Positions 17,122-25,166 of a stretch of 64,000 bases of DNA are shown in pieces; positions within the stretch are counted from its first letter, which is position 1, and each line of letters starts with the position of its first letter. The stretch spans positions 1 to 64,000 of the forward strand of contig NZ_JBFRCU010000016.1 in NCBI RefSeq assembly GCF_052113205.1, given 5' to 3'. Source of the DNA: Inquilinus sp052113205. Its GTDB lineage: Bacteria > Pseudomonadota > Alphaproteobacteria > DSM-16000 > Inquilinaceae. The notes below the pieces were generated by a model. That model ran no database searches. It saw nothing but the letters and a program-made list of their open reading frames with translations, and was not told the DNA's origin. The translations under genes were made by a program, and so were the position numbers.

Positions 17122-18180
17122 TCACTTCGAGGCGGTCCAGACCGGCTTGCCGTCGGCGCCCTTGATGCTGTCGGCCCAGGTCTTGTGGACCATGTCGACC
17201 ACCGCGTCCGGCATCGGCACGTAGTCGAGATCCTCCGCCAGCTTGTCCTGGCCGTAGGCCCAGGCGAAGAACTGCAGCGCGGTGGCCGACGCGGCCTGAT
17301 CCTGCGGCTGCTTGTACATCAGGATGAAGCTGGCGCCGGTGATCGGCCAGCTCTCCGCACCCGGCTCGTTGGTCAGGATGACGTAGTAGCCCTTGGCGTT
17401 GGCCCAGTCGGCGGCCGAGGCCGCGGCCTGGAAGGTCTTGATCGTCGGGTCGACCGCCTTGCCGTCCTTGTTGACCAGCTTGACGTAGGTCAGCTTGTTC
17501 TGCTTGGCGTAGGCGTATTCGACATAGCCGATCGCGCCTTCGGTCTGCTTGGCGGTGTTGGCGACGCCCTCATTGCCCTTGGCGCCGATGCCGGCCGGCC
17601 ACTGCACCGAGGAGTTGGCGCCGACCGTGTCCTTGAACTTGGCGTTCACCGACGAGAGATAGGTGGTGAACAGGAAGTTGGTGCCCGACCCGTCCGACCG
17701 GTAGGCCGGGGCGATGGCGGTGTCCGGCAGCTCGACGCCCGGGTTCAGCGCCTTGATCTTGTCGTCGTTCCAGGCGGTGATGTCGCCGAGATAGATCTGC
17801 GCGATCAGGTCGCCGCTGAGGATCAGCTGGCCCGGCGCGACGCCCGGGATGTTCACGACCGGCACGACGCCGCCCATGATCATCGGGAACTGCACGAGGC
17901 CGGCGGCGTCGAGATCCTCCGGCTTCAGCGGCATGTCCGACGCGCCGAAGGTGACGGTCTTTTCCTTGATCTGCTTGATGCCGCCGCCCGAACCGATCGA
18001 CTGGTAGTTCAGGCCGATGCCGCTTTCCTTCTTATAGGAATCGGCCCATTTGGCGTAGACGGGGTAGGGGAAGGTGGCGCCGGCGCCGGAAATATCAGCC
18101 GCCTGGGACGCGCCCGCCACGAGCGCAACCGCCGCGCCGAGCACCGCGCTGCGAAGGATGGTTCGTGAAAAAAGCTTCAC
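17122..18180 (-). CDS. pstS: Phosphate-binding periplasmic protein PstS
   Basis: This is the phosphate-binding component of the importer. A Sec signal peptide of about 27 residues ends at ASQA|AD, and the mature protein begins ISGAGATFPYPVYAKWAD, the family signature. The phosphate-contacting motifs SGSG-like IGSGGG and SDGSGTNFLF are present. Length 352 aa. A Pho box lies about 100 bp upstream (18284-18301), so induction by PhoB at low phosphate is expected. Confidence 0.96.
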   Translation of the reverse strand: MKLFSRTILRSAVLGAAVALVAGASQAADISGAGATFPYPVYAKWADSYKKESGIGLNYQSIGSGGGIKQIKEKTVTFGASDMPLKPEDLDAAGLVQFPMIMGGVVPVVNIPGVAPGQLILSGDLIAQIYLGDITAWNDDKIKALNPGVELPDTAIAPAYRSDGSGTNFLFTTYLSSVNAKFKDTVGANSSVQWPAGIGAKGNEGVANTAKQTEGAIGYVEYAYAKQNKLTYVKLVNKDGKAVDPTIKTFQAAASAADWANAKGYYVILTNEPGAESWPITGASFILMYKQPQDQAASATALQFFAWAYGQDKLAEDLDYVPMPDAVVDMVHKTWADSIKGADGKPVWTASK

Positions 18181-18281
18181 GCGAATCTCCTGTGGTGGTG
18201 GGACGAGCCTGATGGCTTCGCCCGGTCAGGCGACCAGCGCCCCGTTCCGAGCGCAGGCTATAGACACCGCCGCAGACGCTT

Positions 18282-19715
18282 TTAAGACAGTTCGGTTACA
18301 GTTTTATGAAGGGCCCGGCCGGACGGCTTGCCGCCTGGGGCGGCCGGCAGAAAAACGGTGAAGACGCTGCCGCGCCCGACCTCGCTGTCGATCTCCAGCC
18401 GACCGCGATGGCGGCTGACGATGTGCTTGACGATGGCGAGGCCCAGGCCGGTGCCGCCGACGGCGCGGCTGCGCGCCGGGTCGATCCGGTAGAACCGCTC
18501 GGTCAGCCGCGGCAGGTGCTCGCGGGCGATGCCGTCGCCCTGGTCGCTGATGCTGACGACCAGGCTGGTCCGCCGGCCTTCGGCCGAGCTCCGCGCCGCC
18601 AGACCGACCACGCCACCCTGGCGGCCGTAGTTGATCGCATTCGACACCAGGTTCTGGAACACCTGGTACAGCTGATCGGAATCCCCGACCACCTGGGGCA
18701 GGTCGGGCGCCAGGTCGAGCTCCAGCCGCTGCGCCTTGCGCTGAGCCTTGAGCTCGAGCGCGTCGGCAACCGACTGCAGCAGCGGCCCGACCGCAACCCG
18801 TCCGGTCGGCGGCACATGCTCGTCCAGCTCGATCCGCGACAGTGACAACAGGTCGTTGACCAGCCGCGACATGCGCTCGGCTTGCTGCTGCATGATGCCG
18901 AGGAAACGCTCGCGCGCCGCCGTATCGTCGCGCGCCGGGCCGCGCAGCGTCTCGATGAAGCCCATCAGGCTGGACAGCGGCGTGCGCAGTTCGTGGCTGG
19001 CGTTGGCGACGAAGTCGGCCCGCATCTGCTCGACCCGCTTGGTCGCGGTGAGATCGTACAGGGTGACCAGCAGCGCCGGCTCCGGCCGGTCATCGGATTC
19101 GCGCTCGCCGGGATCGCCGCGCCGCTCGAAGCGCTGAATCCGGACTTCGAATTCGCGCTCGATCGGCACCGGCAGGTTCAGCGCCACGGTCTGGATCGGG
19201 CCGCCGGCGAGGACGGCGTCGACCGCGGCGACGATCTCCGGATGCCGGATCGCCTCGGCCATGTCGCGGCCCAGCAGCCGGTCGCCGAACAACCGCCCGG
19301 CGGCCTCGTTGGCGCGCAGCACGCTGCGATCGCCGGCCAGCACCAGGATCGGGTCGTCCTGCGCCTCCAGGATCTCCGACGCGGTCTGTAGCTCGACCGC
19401 CAGGCTGCGCTCGCGGCCGCGGGCGTGGCGCTGCAGCCGCTGCAGATGCAGGAACAGGATCTGGCCGATCTCGGTCGAAGGCCGCGGCGGCCGCTCGGGC
19501 GCCTCGGCGGTCGAGGCCTCGATATGGCGGCGCAGCAGGTCGAGGTCGCGCAGCAGGCGCCACGCGAAAATCCCGGCGACGCCGATCACGACGGCCACCC
19601 CGATCACCGCCAGCCAGACGCCGATCCCGCCGGCGCCGGCCGCCAGCAGCAGCGCGACCACCAGGGCGGCGATCATCCCGATGCCCAGCAGGTGGCGATA
19701 GATCGGTCCGGCCAT
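18282..19715 (-). CDS. phoR: Phosphate regulon sensor histidine kinase PhoR
   Basis: This membrane-anchored kinase phosphorylates PhoB when Pst/PhoU signal phosphate shortage. Two adjacent N-terminal hydrophobic segments (about residues 8-55) have almost no periplasmic loop, as in PhoR. A linker and PAS domain (ILVLAGDRSVLRANEAAGRLFG) follow, then HisKA with His241 (NASHELRTPLSSLMGFIETL). The ATPase domain has N (FQNLVSNAINYG), G1 (SDQGDGI) and G2 (GGTGLGLAIVKHI) boxes. The ATG at 19715 is preferred over the upstream GTG at 19721. It is the first gene of the pst-pho run. Confidence 0.93.
   Translation of the reverse strand: MAGPIYRHLLGIGMIAALVVALLLAAGAGGIGVWLAVIGVAVVIGVAGIFAWRLLRDLDLLRRHIEASTAEAPERPPRPSTEIGQILFLHLQRLQRHARGRERSLAVELQTASEILEAQDDPILVLAGDRSVLRANEAAGRLFGDRLLGRDMAEAIRHPEIVAAVDAVLAGGPIQTVALNLPVPIEREFEVRIQRFERRGDPGERESDDRPEPALLVTLYDLTATKRVEQMRADFVANASHELRTPLSSLMGFIETLRGPARDDTAARERFLGIMQQQAERMSRLVNDLLSLSRIELDEHVPPTGRVAVGPLLQSVADALELKAQRKAQRLELDLAPDLPQVVGDSDQLYQVFQNLVSNAINYGRQGGVVGLAARSSAEGRRTSLVVSISDQGDGIAREHLPRLTERFYRIDPARSRAVGGTGLGLAIVKHIVSRHRGRLEIDSEVGRGSVFTVFLPAAPGGKPSGRALHKTVTELS
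18284..18301 (-). promoter_or_regulatory. Pho box upstream of pstS, overlapping the 3' end of phoR
   Basis: On the minus strand the site reads CTGTAAC-CGAA-CTGTCTT, two 7-bp half-sites with CTGT cores spaced 11 bp apart, the classical PhoB-binding layout. It covers the last codons and stop of phoR. A possible -10 element, TATAGC, lies about 20 bp further on (near 18261-18256). Functional assignment is by motif only. Confidence 0.7.
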
Positions 19716-19878
19716 CAACACGCGCCTCGAACAGCGAGCCTCAGAATACCGCGATCACGCGGGGAGCGGCGACGCTACCTGTTCTCGATGACGGTTTCGT
19801 GTCGCCGGCCGCGGCATCGCGGCTGGTGCCGCCATGCGTCAAGCTCCGACATTCACACATCTGTCGAGCGTTGTTCGC

Positions 19879-19908
19879 GTTGCCTCTCCCGCAAGCGGGA
19901 GAGGCAAC
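19879..19908. repeat. Palindromic repeat, family A (simple hairpin)
   Basis: A 30-bp perfect palindrome around a CAAG-type loop (GTTGCCTCTCCCGC ... GCGGGAGAGGCAAC) lies in the space between phoR and the small lipoprotein gene. The rest of that gap (19716-19967) shows no gene. Confidence 0.85.
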
Positions 19909-19967
19909 GCGTTGTGACCTCGACGTATGTCCTGCCGATTCCCGGGGCGTGCAAATCCGTGAATGCG

Positions 19968-20099
19968 TCAGGACGGCACGGACACGCCGGCGCCGGCTCC
20001 CATATAGACGCCCTTGGCCGGCTTCTCCGACCGCTCGCAGGCGGCGGCGCCGACCGCCACCGACAGCAGCACCGCGATCAGGCCGAGGCGGCGCATCAT
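19968..20099 (-). CDS. Small lipoprotein, unrecognised
   Basis: This short ORF of 43 codons has two basic residues, a hydrophobic stretch (LGLIAVLLSVAVG) and the lipobox VGAAAC. A mature peptide of about 23 residues follows, containing the sequence KGVYMGAGAG. Its ATG overlaps the grpE stop (ATGA), so it should be translationally coupled to grpE. No function is known to me. The lipobox, Arg-rich start, coupling and the stop at a sensible place argue that it is real. A start 3 nt later (20096) is equally possible. Confidence 0.6.
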   Translation of the reverse strand: MMRRLGLIAVLLSVAVGAAACERSEKPAKGVYMGAGAGVSVPS

Positions 20100-20707
20100 T
20101 CGCCCCGGGCCACGCCGACCATCGCCGGGCGCAGCAGCCGGCCTTGCAGCACATAGCCGGGCTGCATCACCTGGACGATGGTTCCGGCCGGCTTGCCGGT
20201 GCCCGGCAGCTCGAACATGGCCTGGTGGAAGTTCGGGTCGAAGGTCTCGCCGACGGGCTCGATCCGGGTCACGCCATGACGTTCGAACGCGGCCAGCAAC
20301 TGGCGCTCGGTGGCGGCGACGCCGTCGACCAGGGTCTTCAGCGCCGCATCGTCCTCGACCGCCCCGGCCGGCACCGCATCGATGGCGCGGCGCAGATTGT
20401 CGGCAGCGTCCAGCAGCGACTTGGCGAAGCCGGAGATGGCGTATTTCGCCGTATCCTCGCGCTCGCGCTCCGACCGGCGGCGGATATTCTCGGTCTCCGC
20501 CAAAGCGCGCAGCGCCTGGTCCTTCAGCTTGGCGGCCTCGGCCTCGAGCTCGGCGATGCGCTCCAGCGCCCCGGCCAGCGCCGCATCGTCGGTGACCCCA
20601 GCGGTCTCGGAGTCGGCGACACCCTCGACCTCGGGCCCGGCAGCCCCGGTCTCCGGCTCCGTCGCCTCGGGGCGGTGCTCGGCCGACATCGTCTTGTTGT
20701 GCATCAT
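20096..20707 (-). CDS. grpE: Nucleotide exchange factor GrpE
   Basis: GrpE releases ADP from DnaK in the Hsp70 chaperone cycle. The 203-aa protein has a variable acidic N-terminus and a long coiled coil (about residues 45-95: ALERIAELEAEAAKLKDQALRALAETENIRRR). The compact beta domain contains FDPNFHQAMFELP and VMQPGYVLQGRLLRPAMVGV, the GrpE signature. The start overlaps the hrcA stop (ATGA), so the two are coupled. hrcA-grpE is a standard heat-shock pair. Confidence 0.95.
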   Translation of the reverse strand: MMHNKTMSAEHRPEATEPETGAAGPEVEGVADSETAGVTDDAALAGALERIAELEAEAAKLKDQALRALAETENIRRRSEREREDTAKYAISGFAKSLLDAADNLRRAIDAVPAGAVEDDAALKTLVDGVAATERQLLAAFERHGVTRIEPVGETFDPNFHQAMFELPGTGKPAGTIVQVMQPGYVLQGRLLRPAMVGVARGE

Positions 20708-21804
20708 GCTACCTGGTTCGTGGTCTCGTTGGTTCTGAGGAGACGGCCTATCATCTTCGCGGTGTAATCCACCATCGGGATGATGCGCGCATAGTTCAGC
20801 CGGGTCGGCCCGATCACGCCGACGGCGCCGACCACGCGCTGGTCGCCGCCCTTGTACGGGGCGATGATCATCGAGCAGCCGGTGTGGCTGAACAGCCCAT
20901 TCTCGGCGCCGATGAAGATCTGCACGCCCTCGGCGGCATTGGCCGCGTCCAGCATCTTGAGCAGCGCCTCCTTGGTCTCCAGCGCCTGGAACAGGCCGCG
21001 GATGCGCTCCAGATCCTCCAGCGCGGTGACGTCGTTGAGCAGACGCGACTGGCCCTTGACGATCAGCGTGCCGCCCCCGCCACCGCTCCAGGTGGCGAGG
21101 CCGGCCGAGACCACCTTGGCCGCAAGGCTGTCGAGCTGGCTCTTCTGCGCCTCGATCTCGCCCAGCACATCGGTCCGGGCTTCGCCGATGGTGCGGCCGA
21201 CGATGCGGGCGTTGAGATAGTTGGTGACGTGGACGAAGGTCGAGGCCGGCAGGCCCAGCGGCACCTCCAGCACCCGGTTCTCGACGATCCCGTCCTCGGT
21301 GACCAGCACCACCAGGGCGCGGCCGGGCGACAGGTTGACGAACTCGATATGCTTCAGCGGCCGGTCGGTCTTCGGCGCCAGGACGAGACCGGCGCAGGCG
21401 GACAGGCCGGACAGGGCCGAGGTCGCCTCCTCCAGCATCTCCGACACGCCGCGCCCGGCCTGGGCGCACATCGCGTCGATCGAGGCCCGCTCGCTCTCGC
21501 CGACATCGCCGAGCTGCATCAGCCCGTGCACGAACAGGCGCAGGCCGGCATCGGTCGGCATCCGCCCGGCCGAGGTGTGCGGGGCGTAGAGCAGGCCGGC
21601 ATCCTCGAGATCCGCCATGACGTTGCGGATCGTCGCCGGCGACAGCGACATGCCGAGCCGGCGCGACAGGGTGCGGCTGCCCACCGGCTCGCCGGACTGG
21701 ACATAGGCGTCGACGATCTGGCGGAAGATCTCCCGCGAGCGCTCGTCGAGGTCCCGGAACGCTTGGCCGCCGGATCGGGTCGAGAGTTCGTTCAGCATGC
21801 TCAT
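20704..21804 (-). CDS. hrcA: Heat-inducible transcription repressor HrcA
   Basis: HrcA represses chaperone operons by binding CIRCE elements. The N-terminal winged helix is clear (REIFRQIVDAYVQSGEPVGSRTL; LSPATIRNVMADLEDAGLLYAPHTSAGRMPT), followed by the GAF-like and dimerisation regions, ending NYARIIPMVDYTAKMIGRLL. The 366-aa length is typical. The ATG at 21804 is chosen because it starts just before the conserved DNA-binding region. It is divergent from rph, a conserved alphaproteobacterial arrangement. No CIRCE palindrome is visible in the shared promoter region (21805-21918). Confidence 0.95.
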   Translation of the reverse strand: MSMLNELSTRSGGQAFRDLDERSREIFRQIVDAYVQSGEPVGSRTLSRRLGMSLSPATIRNVMADLEDAGLLYAPHTSAGRMPTDAGLRLFVHGLMQLGDVGESERASIDAMCAQAGRGVSEMLEEATSALSGLSACAGLVLAPKTDRPLKHIEFVNLSPGRALVVLVTEDGIVENRVLEVPLGLPASTFVHVTNYLNARIVGRTIGEARTDVLGEIEAQKSQLDSLAAKVVSAGLATWSGGGGGTLIVKGQSRLLNDVTALEDLERIRGLFQALETKEALLKMLDAANAAEGVQIFIGAENGLFSHTGCSMIIAPYKGGDQRVVGAVGVIGPTRLNYARIIPMVDYTAKMIGRLLRTNETTNQVA

Positions 21805-21918
21805 GGCCGTCGCCACGCTATGTAGGGACCGTCTGACCCGAATCAACGTGCCGGGCTTTACGGGCAGGACCCGTGAGGATAGCGTGCGCGACCCTCGCCG
21901 AGAACAGAAAGCGACCTC

Positions 21919-22638
21919 ATGCGACCGTCCGGACGCGCCATCGACGCCTTGCGCGCCATCAGCCTCGAGACCGACGTCAACAAATACGCCGAGGGCTCGT
22001 GCCTGGTGAAGTTCGGCGACACCCATGTGCTGTGCACCGCCTCGGTCGACGACCGGGTGCCGTCCTGGCTGAAGAACGGCGGCAAGGGCTGGGTCACGGC
22101 GGAGTACGGCATGCTGCCGCGCGCCACCGACCAGCGCACCGACCGCGAGGCCGCGCGCGGCAAGCAGACCGGCCGGACCCAGGAGATTCAGCGCCTGATC
22201 GGCCGGTCGTTGCGCGCCGTCACCGACCTGAAAGCGCTGGGCGAGATCCAGATCAAGGTCGATTGCGACGTGCTGCAGGCCGATGGCGGCACCCGCACCG
22301 CCGCGATCACAGGCGGCTATGTCGCGCTGGTGCTGGCGCTGCGCCACCTGGTGGCGATCCGCAAGATCAAGGCGCTGCCGCTGACCGACAGCGTCGCCGC
22401 CATCTCCTGCGGCCTGCATCAGGGGCAGGCGGTGCTGGACCTCGACTACGCCGAGGATTCGACCGCCCAGGCCGACGCCAACTTCGTCATCACCGGCAAG
22501 GGCGGGCTGGTCGAGGTGCAGGCGACGGCGGAGCAGACCCCGTTCAGCCGGGCCGAGTTCGAGGCGCTGCTGGTGCTGGCCGAGCGGGGCACGGCCGAGC
22601 TGGCGGCGATCCAGAAGGCGGCGCTCGGCGAGGGCTGA
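21919..22638 (+). CDS. rph: Ribonuclease PH
   Basis: This phosphorolytic 3'-5' exoribonuclease trims tRNA precursors. The 239-aa protein opens MRPSGRAIDALRAISLE and contains the phosphate-site RATDQRTDREAARGKQTGRT-type motif, KVDCDVLQADGGTRTAAITG and the C-terminal VEVQATAEQTPFSR. All are hallmarks of RNase PH. It is divergent from hrcA. rdgB, its usual companion, is about 3.5 kb away at 26126. Confidence 0.96.
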   Translation: MRPSGRAIDALRAISLETDVNKYAEGSCLVKFGDTHVLCTASVDDRVPSWLKNGGKGWVTAEYGMLPRATDQRTDREAARGKQTGRTQEIQRLIGRSLRAVTDLKALGEIQIKVDCDVLQADGGTRTAAITGGYVALVLALRHLVAIRKIKALPLTDSVAAISCGLHQGQAVLDLDYAEDSTAQADANFVITGKGGLVEVQATAEQTPFSRAEFEALLVLAERGTAELAAIQKAALGEG

Positions 22639-22716
22639 GGCCTCCGGGATGCGGCGGCGCTTGAGCCGCGGCCGGGGCCGTGAAATCCTGCGGCCCCACC
22701 ACGCGGGAGAGGGTTG

Positions 22717-23298
22717 ATGCTCGGCCTCCTGGCGCTGCTCACGGCGTTCGCCGCTGTCCTGGTTCCGGGCCTGCCGCAGGTCGGTGACGGGCTGGCGACG
22801 GCCTCACGGACCGTCGCCGCCCTGCCCCATGCCGAGAAGCTGATCGACTACGCGCCCGAAGGCGGCGGCCCGGTGCTGTACCGGCTGCCGGGCAATGTCT
22901 GCTTCCTGCGCCTCAACAGACAGCCCGGCCAGACCGAATGGGTCCGGCGTGACGATCAGGACCGGATCGAGATCACCGTCTCCGCCCCCGGCCTGGCCGA
23001 ATCGGGCGGCCGCTTCGATCCCGACGGCACCGCCGAGCTGCAGCTGGGCGGCCGCGCCGTGGCGGTGCCGGTCGTGTCGCCGGGCCTGCCGACCTGGCGC
23101 TTCACGCTCGAGGACTCGCCGGCGCTGCAGGAGACGCTCGATGCCGACGAGGCGACGCTGCGCTTCACCGCGGTCCGCGGCGGCAAGCCGGTGCCGGGGC
23201 AGGTTCTGAGCATCGCCGCCGGCAATCTCTGGCAGGGCATCCAGGGCTTGGAATCCTGCGCCAGCGGCGCCGAACTGCCGGGCGTGGTCGGGCCGTAG
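22717..23298 (+). CDS. Exported hypothetical protein
   Basis: This 193-aa protein has an uncleaved or weak signal-like N-terminus (MLGLLALLTAFAAVLVPGLP) and a beta-rich, Pro/Gly-rich remainder with two cysteines (NVCFLRL and LESCASG). No family is recognised. The ATG at 22717 is preferred; the TTG just before it is an alternative. A purine-rich GGGAGAGGG lies immediately upstream. It follows rph by about 80 bp on the same strand. Confidence 0.55.
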   Translation: MLGLLALLTAFAAVLVPGLPQVGDGLATASRTVAALPHAEKLIDYAPEGGGPVLYRLPGNVCFLRLNRQPGQTEWVRRDDQDRIEITVSAPGLAESGGRFDPDGTAELQLGGRAVAVPVVSPGLPTWRFTLEDSPALQETLDADEATLRFTAVRGGKPVPGQVLSIAAGNLWQGIQGLESCASGAELPGVVGP

Positions 23299-23354
23299 GT
23301 TGCGGCCGGGCATGGCAGGCGGATCATCCCGGAATCCGAGCCGATGAGGTCCTC

Positions 23355-23714
23355 ATGATCGAAGCCTCCTGCCATTGCGGCGCCGTCCGGCTGCAGGTCG
23401 CGGAGCGGCCGCAGCGGCTGACCTCCTGCAACTGCTCGATCTGCCGCCGGCTCGGCACGATATGGGCTTATTACCCGCGCGAACAGTTGACCATCGTCCA
23501 GGGCGCCGGCACCACGGTGCCCTACATCCAGGGCGACCGAACCCTGGCGCTTCACCACTGCCCGACCTGCGGCTGCGTCACCCACTGGGAGGGTCTTGCG
23601 GCCGGCGATCCCGCGAGGGTCGCGATCAACGCCCGGCTGATCGACCCGGCCGAGATCGAGGACGTGCCGGTGCGCCGCTTCGACGGCGCCGACAGCTGGA
23701 CCTATCTGGATTGA
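23355..23714 (+). CDS. GFA-family zinc protein (glutathione-dependent formaldehyde-activating enzyme-like)
   Basis: This 119-aa protein is of the GFA/CENP-V fold. Zinc ligands are evident: C6 and C8 (CHCG), C25, C27 and C30 (CNCSIC) and C69, C72 and C74 (CPTCGC). The founding member binds glutathione and accelerates its adduct formation with formaldehyde, but most homologues have unknown substrates. It is followed 21 bp later by another gene on the same strand, so the two may be cotranscribed. Confidence 0.85.
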   Translation: MIEASCHCGAVRLQVAERPQRLTSCNCSICRRLGTIWAYYPREQLTIVQGAGTTVPYIQGDRTLALHHCPTCGCVTHWEGLAAGDPARVAINARLIDPAEIEDVPVRRFDGADSWTYLD

Positions 23715-23735
23715 GCCATTGCGTGAGGAGAGGGA

Positions 23736-24515
23736 ATGGGGCGGGCATTCGTAGGAATCACGGCGGCGCTGCTGGTGCTGCTGTCCGCAGGCGTCGGGCG
23801 CGCCGAGGACGACGCCGCGCTGCGCGCCAGGCTGCTGCAGTCGATGCGCCAGGGCTATGCCGAGGCCAGCCCCGGCGCGCCCGACCTGATTGAGCTGCTG
23901 TCCGCGCGATTCCCCGACGATCTGGATGCGCTGATGGACAAAGCCCTTGCCGCCTACAAGGCACAGAGGCCGCCCGAGCAGATGAGGGCCGCGGTGGCCG
24001 GAACCTTCGTCGCGATTCAGGCACGGGACGAGGACAAGCTCCTGTCGGCGCCGGATGCCGACCTGTCCGCCGTGATCGCTGCCCAAGGCGACATCGTCCG
24101 CGCGCTCGACCAAGGCCATGAGGATCTGTGCAAGGCCCTGGTGTCCGGCGGCGCGGCGATGGCGGCGCCGACGCCGCAGATCGGCCTTCTGTTCGTCACA
24201 CGCCTGCACCGTGTCCTGACCGCGATCGCTGACGGCCGGGACCAGCCGGTGCCGGCGCGGGTGATGCAGGACGACGACTATGTCGATTTCGCGCTGGCGG
24301 CCCGAAAGCGGGGAACCGACATCAAGGCGTGGTCGGTGCTTGCGGCGGACGAGNTGCCGGACGCGAAGCCCGGCGATGTCTGCCGGGCGCTGGATTCGAC
24401 CTACGGCGCGGCGCTGGCGGCCGAAGGCGGGCTCGGCCAGCGCATCCGCGCCGACCTTTCGCACGAGCTGCTGGTCACGGACCTCGACATCTACCGCCCG
24501 GCCCTGGAGAAATAG
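23736..24515 (+). CDS. Exported hypothetical protein
   Basis: The 259-aa protein starts with a signal peptide (MGRAFVGITAALLVLLSAGVGRA|ED). The mature part is predicted mainly helical, with three cysteines (DLCKALV, DVCRALD). No recognisable domain. Base 24354 is ambiguous in codon NTG (Leu, Met or Val). Its last 25 bases overlap the convergent Mpo1-like gene. Function unknown. Confidence 0.6.
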   Translation: MGRAFVGITAALLVLLSAGVGRAEDDAALRARLLQSMRQGYAEASPGAPDLIELLSARFPDDLDALMDKALAAYKAQRPPEQMRAAVAGTFVAIQARDEDKLLSAPDADLSAVIAAQGDIVRALDQGHEDLCKALVSGGAAMAAPTPQIGLLFVTRLHRVLTAIADGRDQPVPARVMQDDDYVDFALAARKRGTDIKAWSVLAADEXPDAKPGDVCRALDSTYGAALAAEGGLGQRIRADLSHELLVTDLDIYRPALEK

Positions 24516-25018
24516 GCGTCCGCTGCGGCCTCGACGCGGTGCTTCAGGCCGGAGCGCAGGCCGAGGGCGAAGGCGGTCTCGGCCATCAGGAACATCGGGC
24601 CGATCAGCAGCTGGAACAGGTTCGACAGGAAGGCCGGCCGCTTGCCCTCATAGGCATGGCCGACCAGTTGCAGGGCCCAGCCGCCGACGAACAGCACGGC
24701 GGCGACGGTCCAGGTGACCCAGTTCGACCCGCCGGCAGCCACGGCATGGGCGATAATCAGCCCCGGGATCACCACCACCGCCATGGCCAGGCCGAGGCCG
24801 AGGTCGAGTGCGATCCACAGCAGCCAGATAAGCAGGGCGACGAGATCGGCCAGCGTCGCCGGCCAGCCGCCGATGCTGCCGAGCGGCACCGTCGCCAAGG
24901 CCACAAGCACCGCCAGGATGATCGCCGGGATGCCGAAGAAATGGGTCAGCCGGTTGCGGCCGTCGCGGTGGAAGCTGGTGTACATCGCCATCTGGCGATC
25001 GAACAGATCCGAACTCAT
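24491..25018 (-). CDS. Mpo1-like (DUF962) membrane protein
   Basis: The 175-aa protein begins with a conserved FDRQMAMYTSFHRDGRNRLTHFFGIP-type stretch. The H-x(n)-N-x-x-H-F-x-G-I-P pattern is characteristic of DUF962/Mpo1 proteins, and four hydrophobic helices follow. Yeast Mpo1 is an iron-dependent dioxygenase of 2-hydroxy fatty acids; bacterial roles are not established. WALQLVGHAYEGKRPAF carries the second conserved His cluster. The ATG at 25018 is chosen for the excellent GGGAGGAT ribosome site; the frame extends to 25051. Confidence 0.8.
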   Translation of the reverse strand: MSSDLFDRQMAMYTSFHRDGRNRLTHFFGIPAIILAVLVALATVPLGSIGGWPATLADLVALLIWLLWIALDLGLGLAMAVVVIPGLIIAHAVAAGGSNWVTWTVAAVLFVGGWALQLVGHAYEGKRPAFLSNLFQLLIGPMFLMAETAFALGLRSGLKHRVEAAADAYFSRAGR

Positions 25019-25080
25019 GCGCGATCCTCCCCGAAAGGAGAATAAGCCCAAGGCAAGAGTCGCACGAGAATCCTCTGCAT

Positions 25081-25163
25081 CGTAGGTTGGGTTCGCGGCA
25101 GCGAACCCAACATCGCGACGCCTGAGCCATTGTTGGGTTCGCGTACCGCGAACCCAACCTACG
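25081..25163. repeat. Palindromic repeat, family E
   Basis: This double hairpin is built on CGTAGGTTGGGTTCGC and its inverse GCGAACCCAACCTACG. Each half also contains its own smaller palindrome (GGGTTCGCGGCAGCGAACCC; GGGTTCGCGTACCGCGAACC). It lies between the Mpo1-like gene and the dehydrogenase. Only one copy in the window. Confidence 0.85.
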
Positions 25164-25166
25164 GGA

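Noticed and set aside
21805..21918. A CIRCE element for HrcA autoregulation
   Set aside because: The hrcA/rph intergenic sequence has no TTAGCACTC-type inverted repeat.
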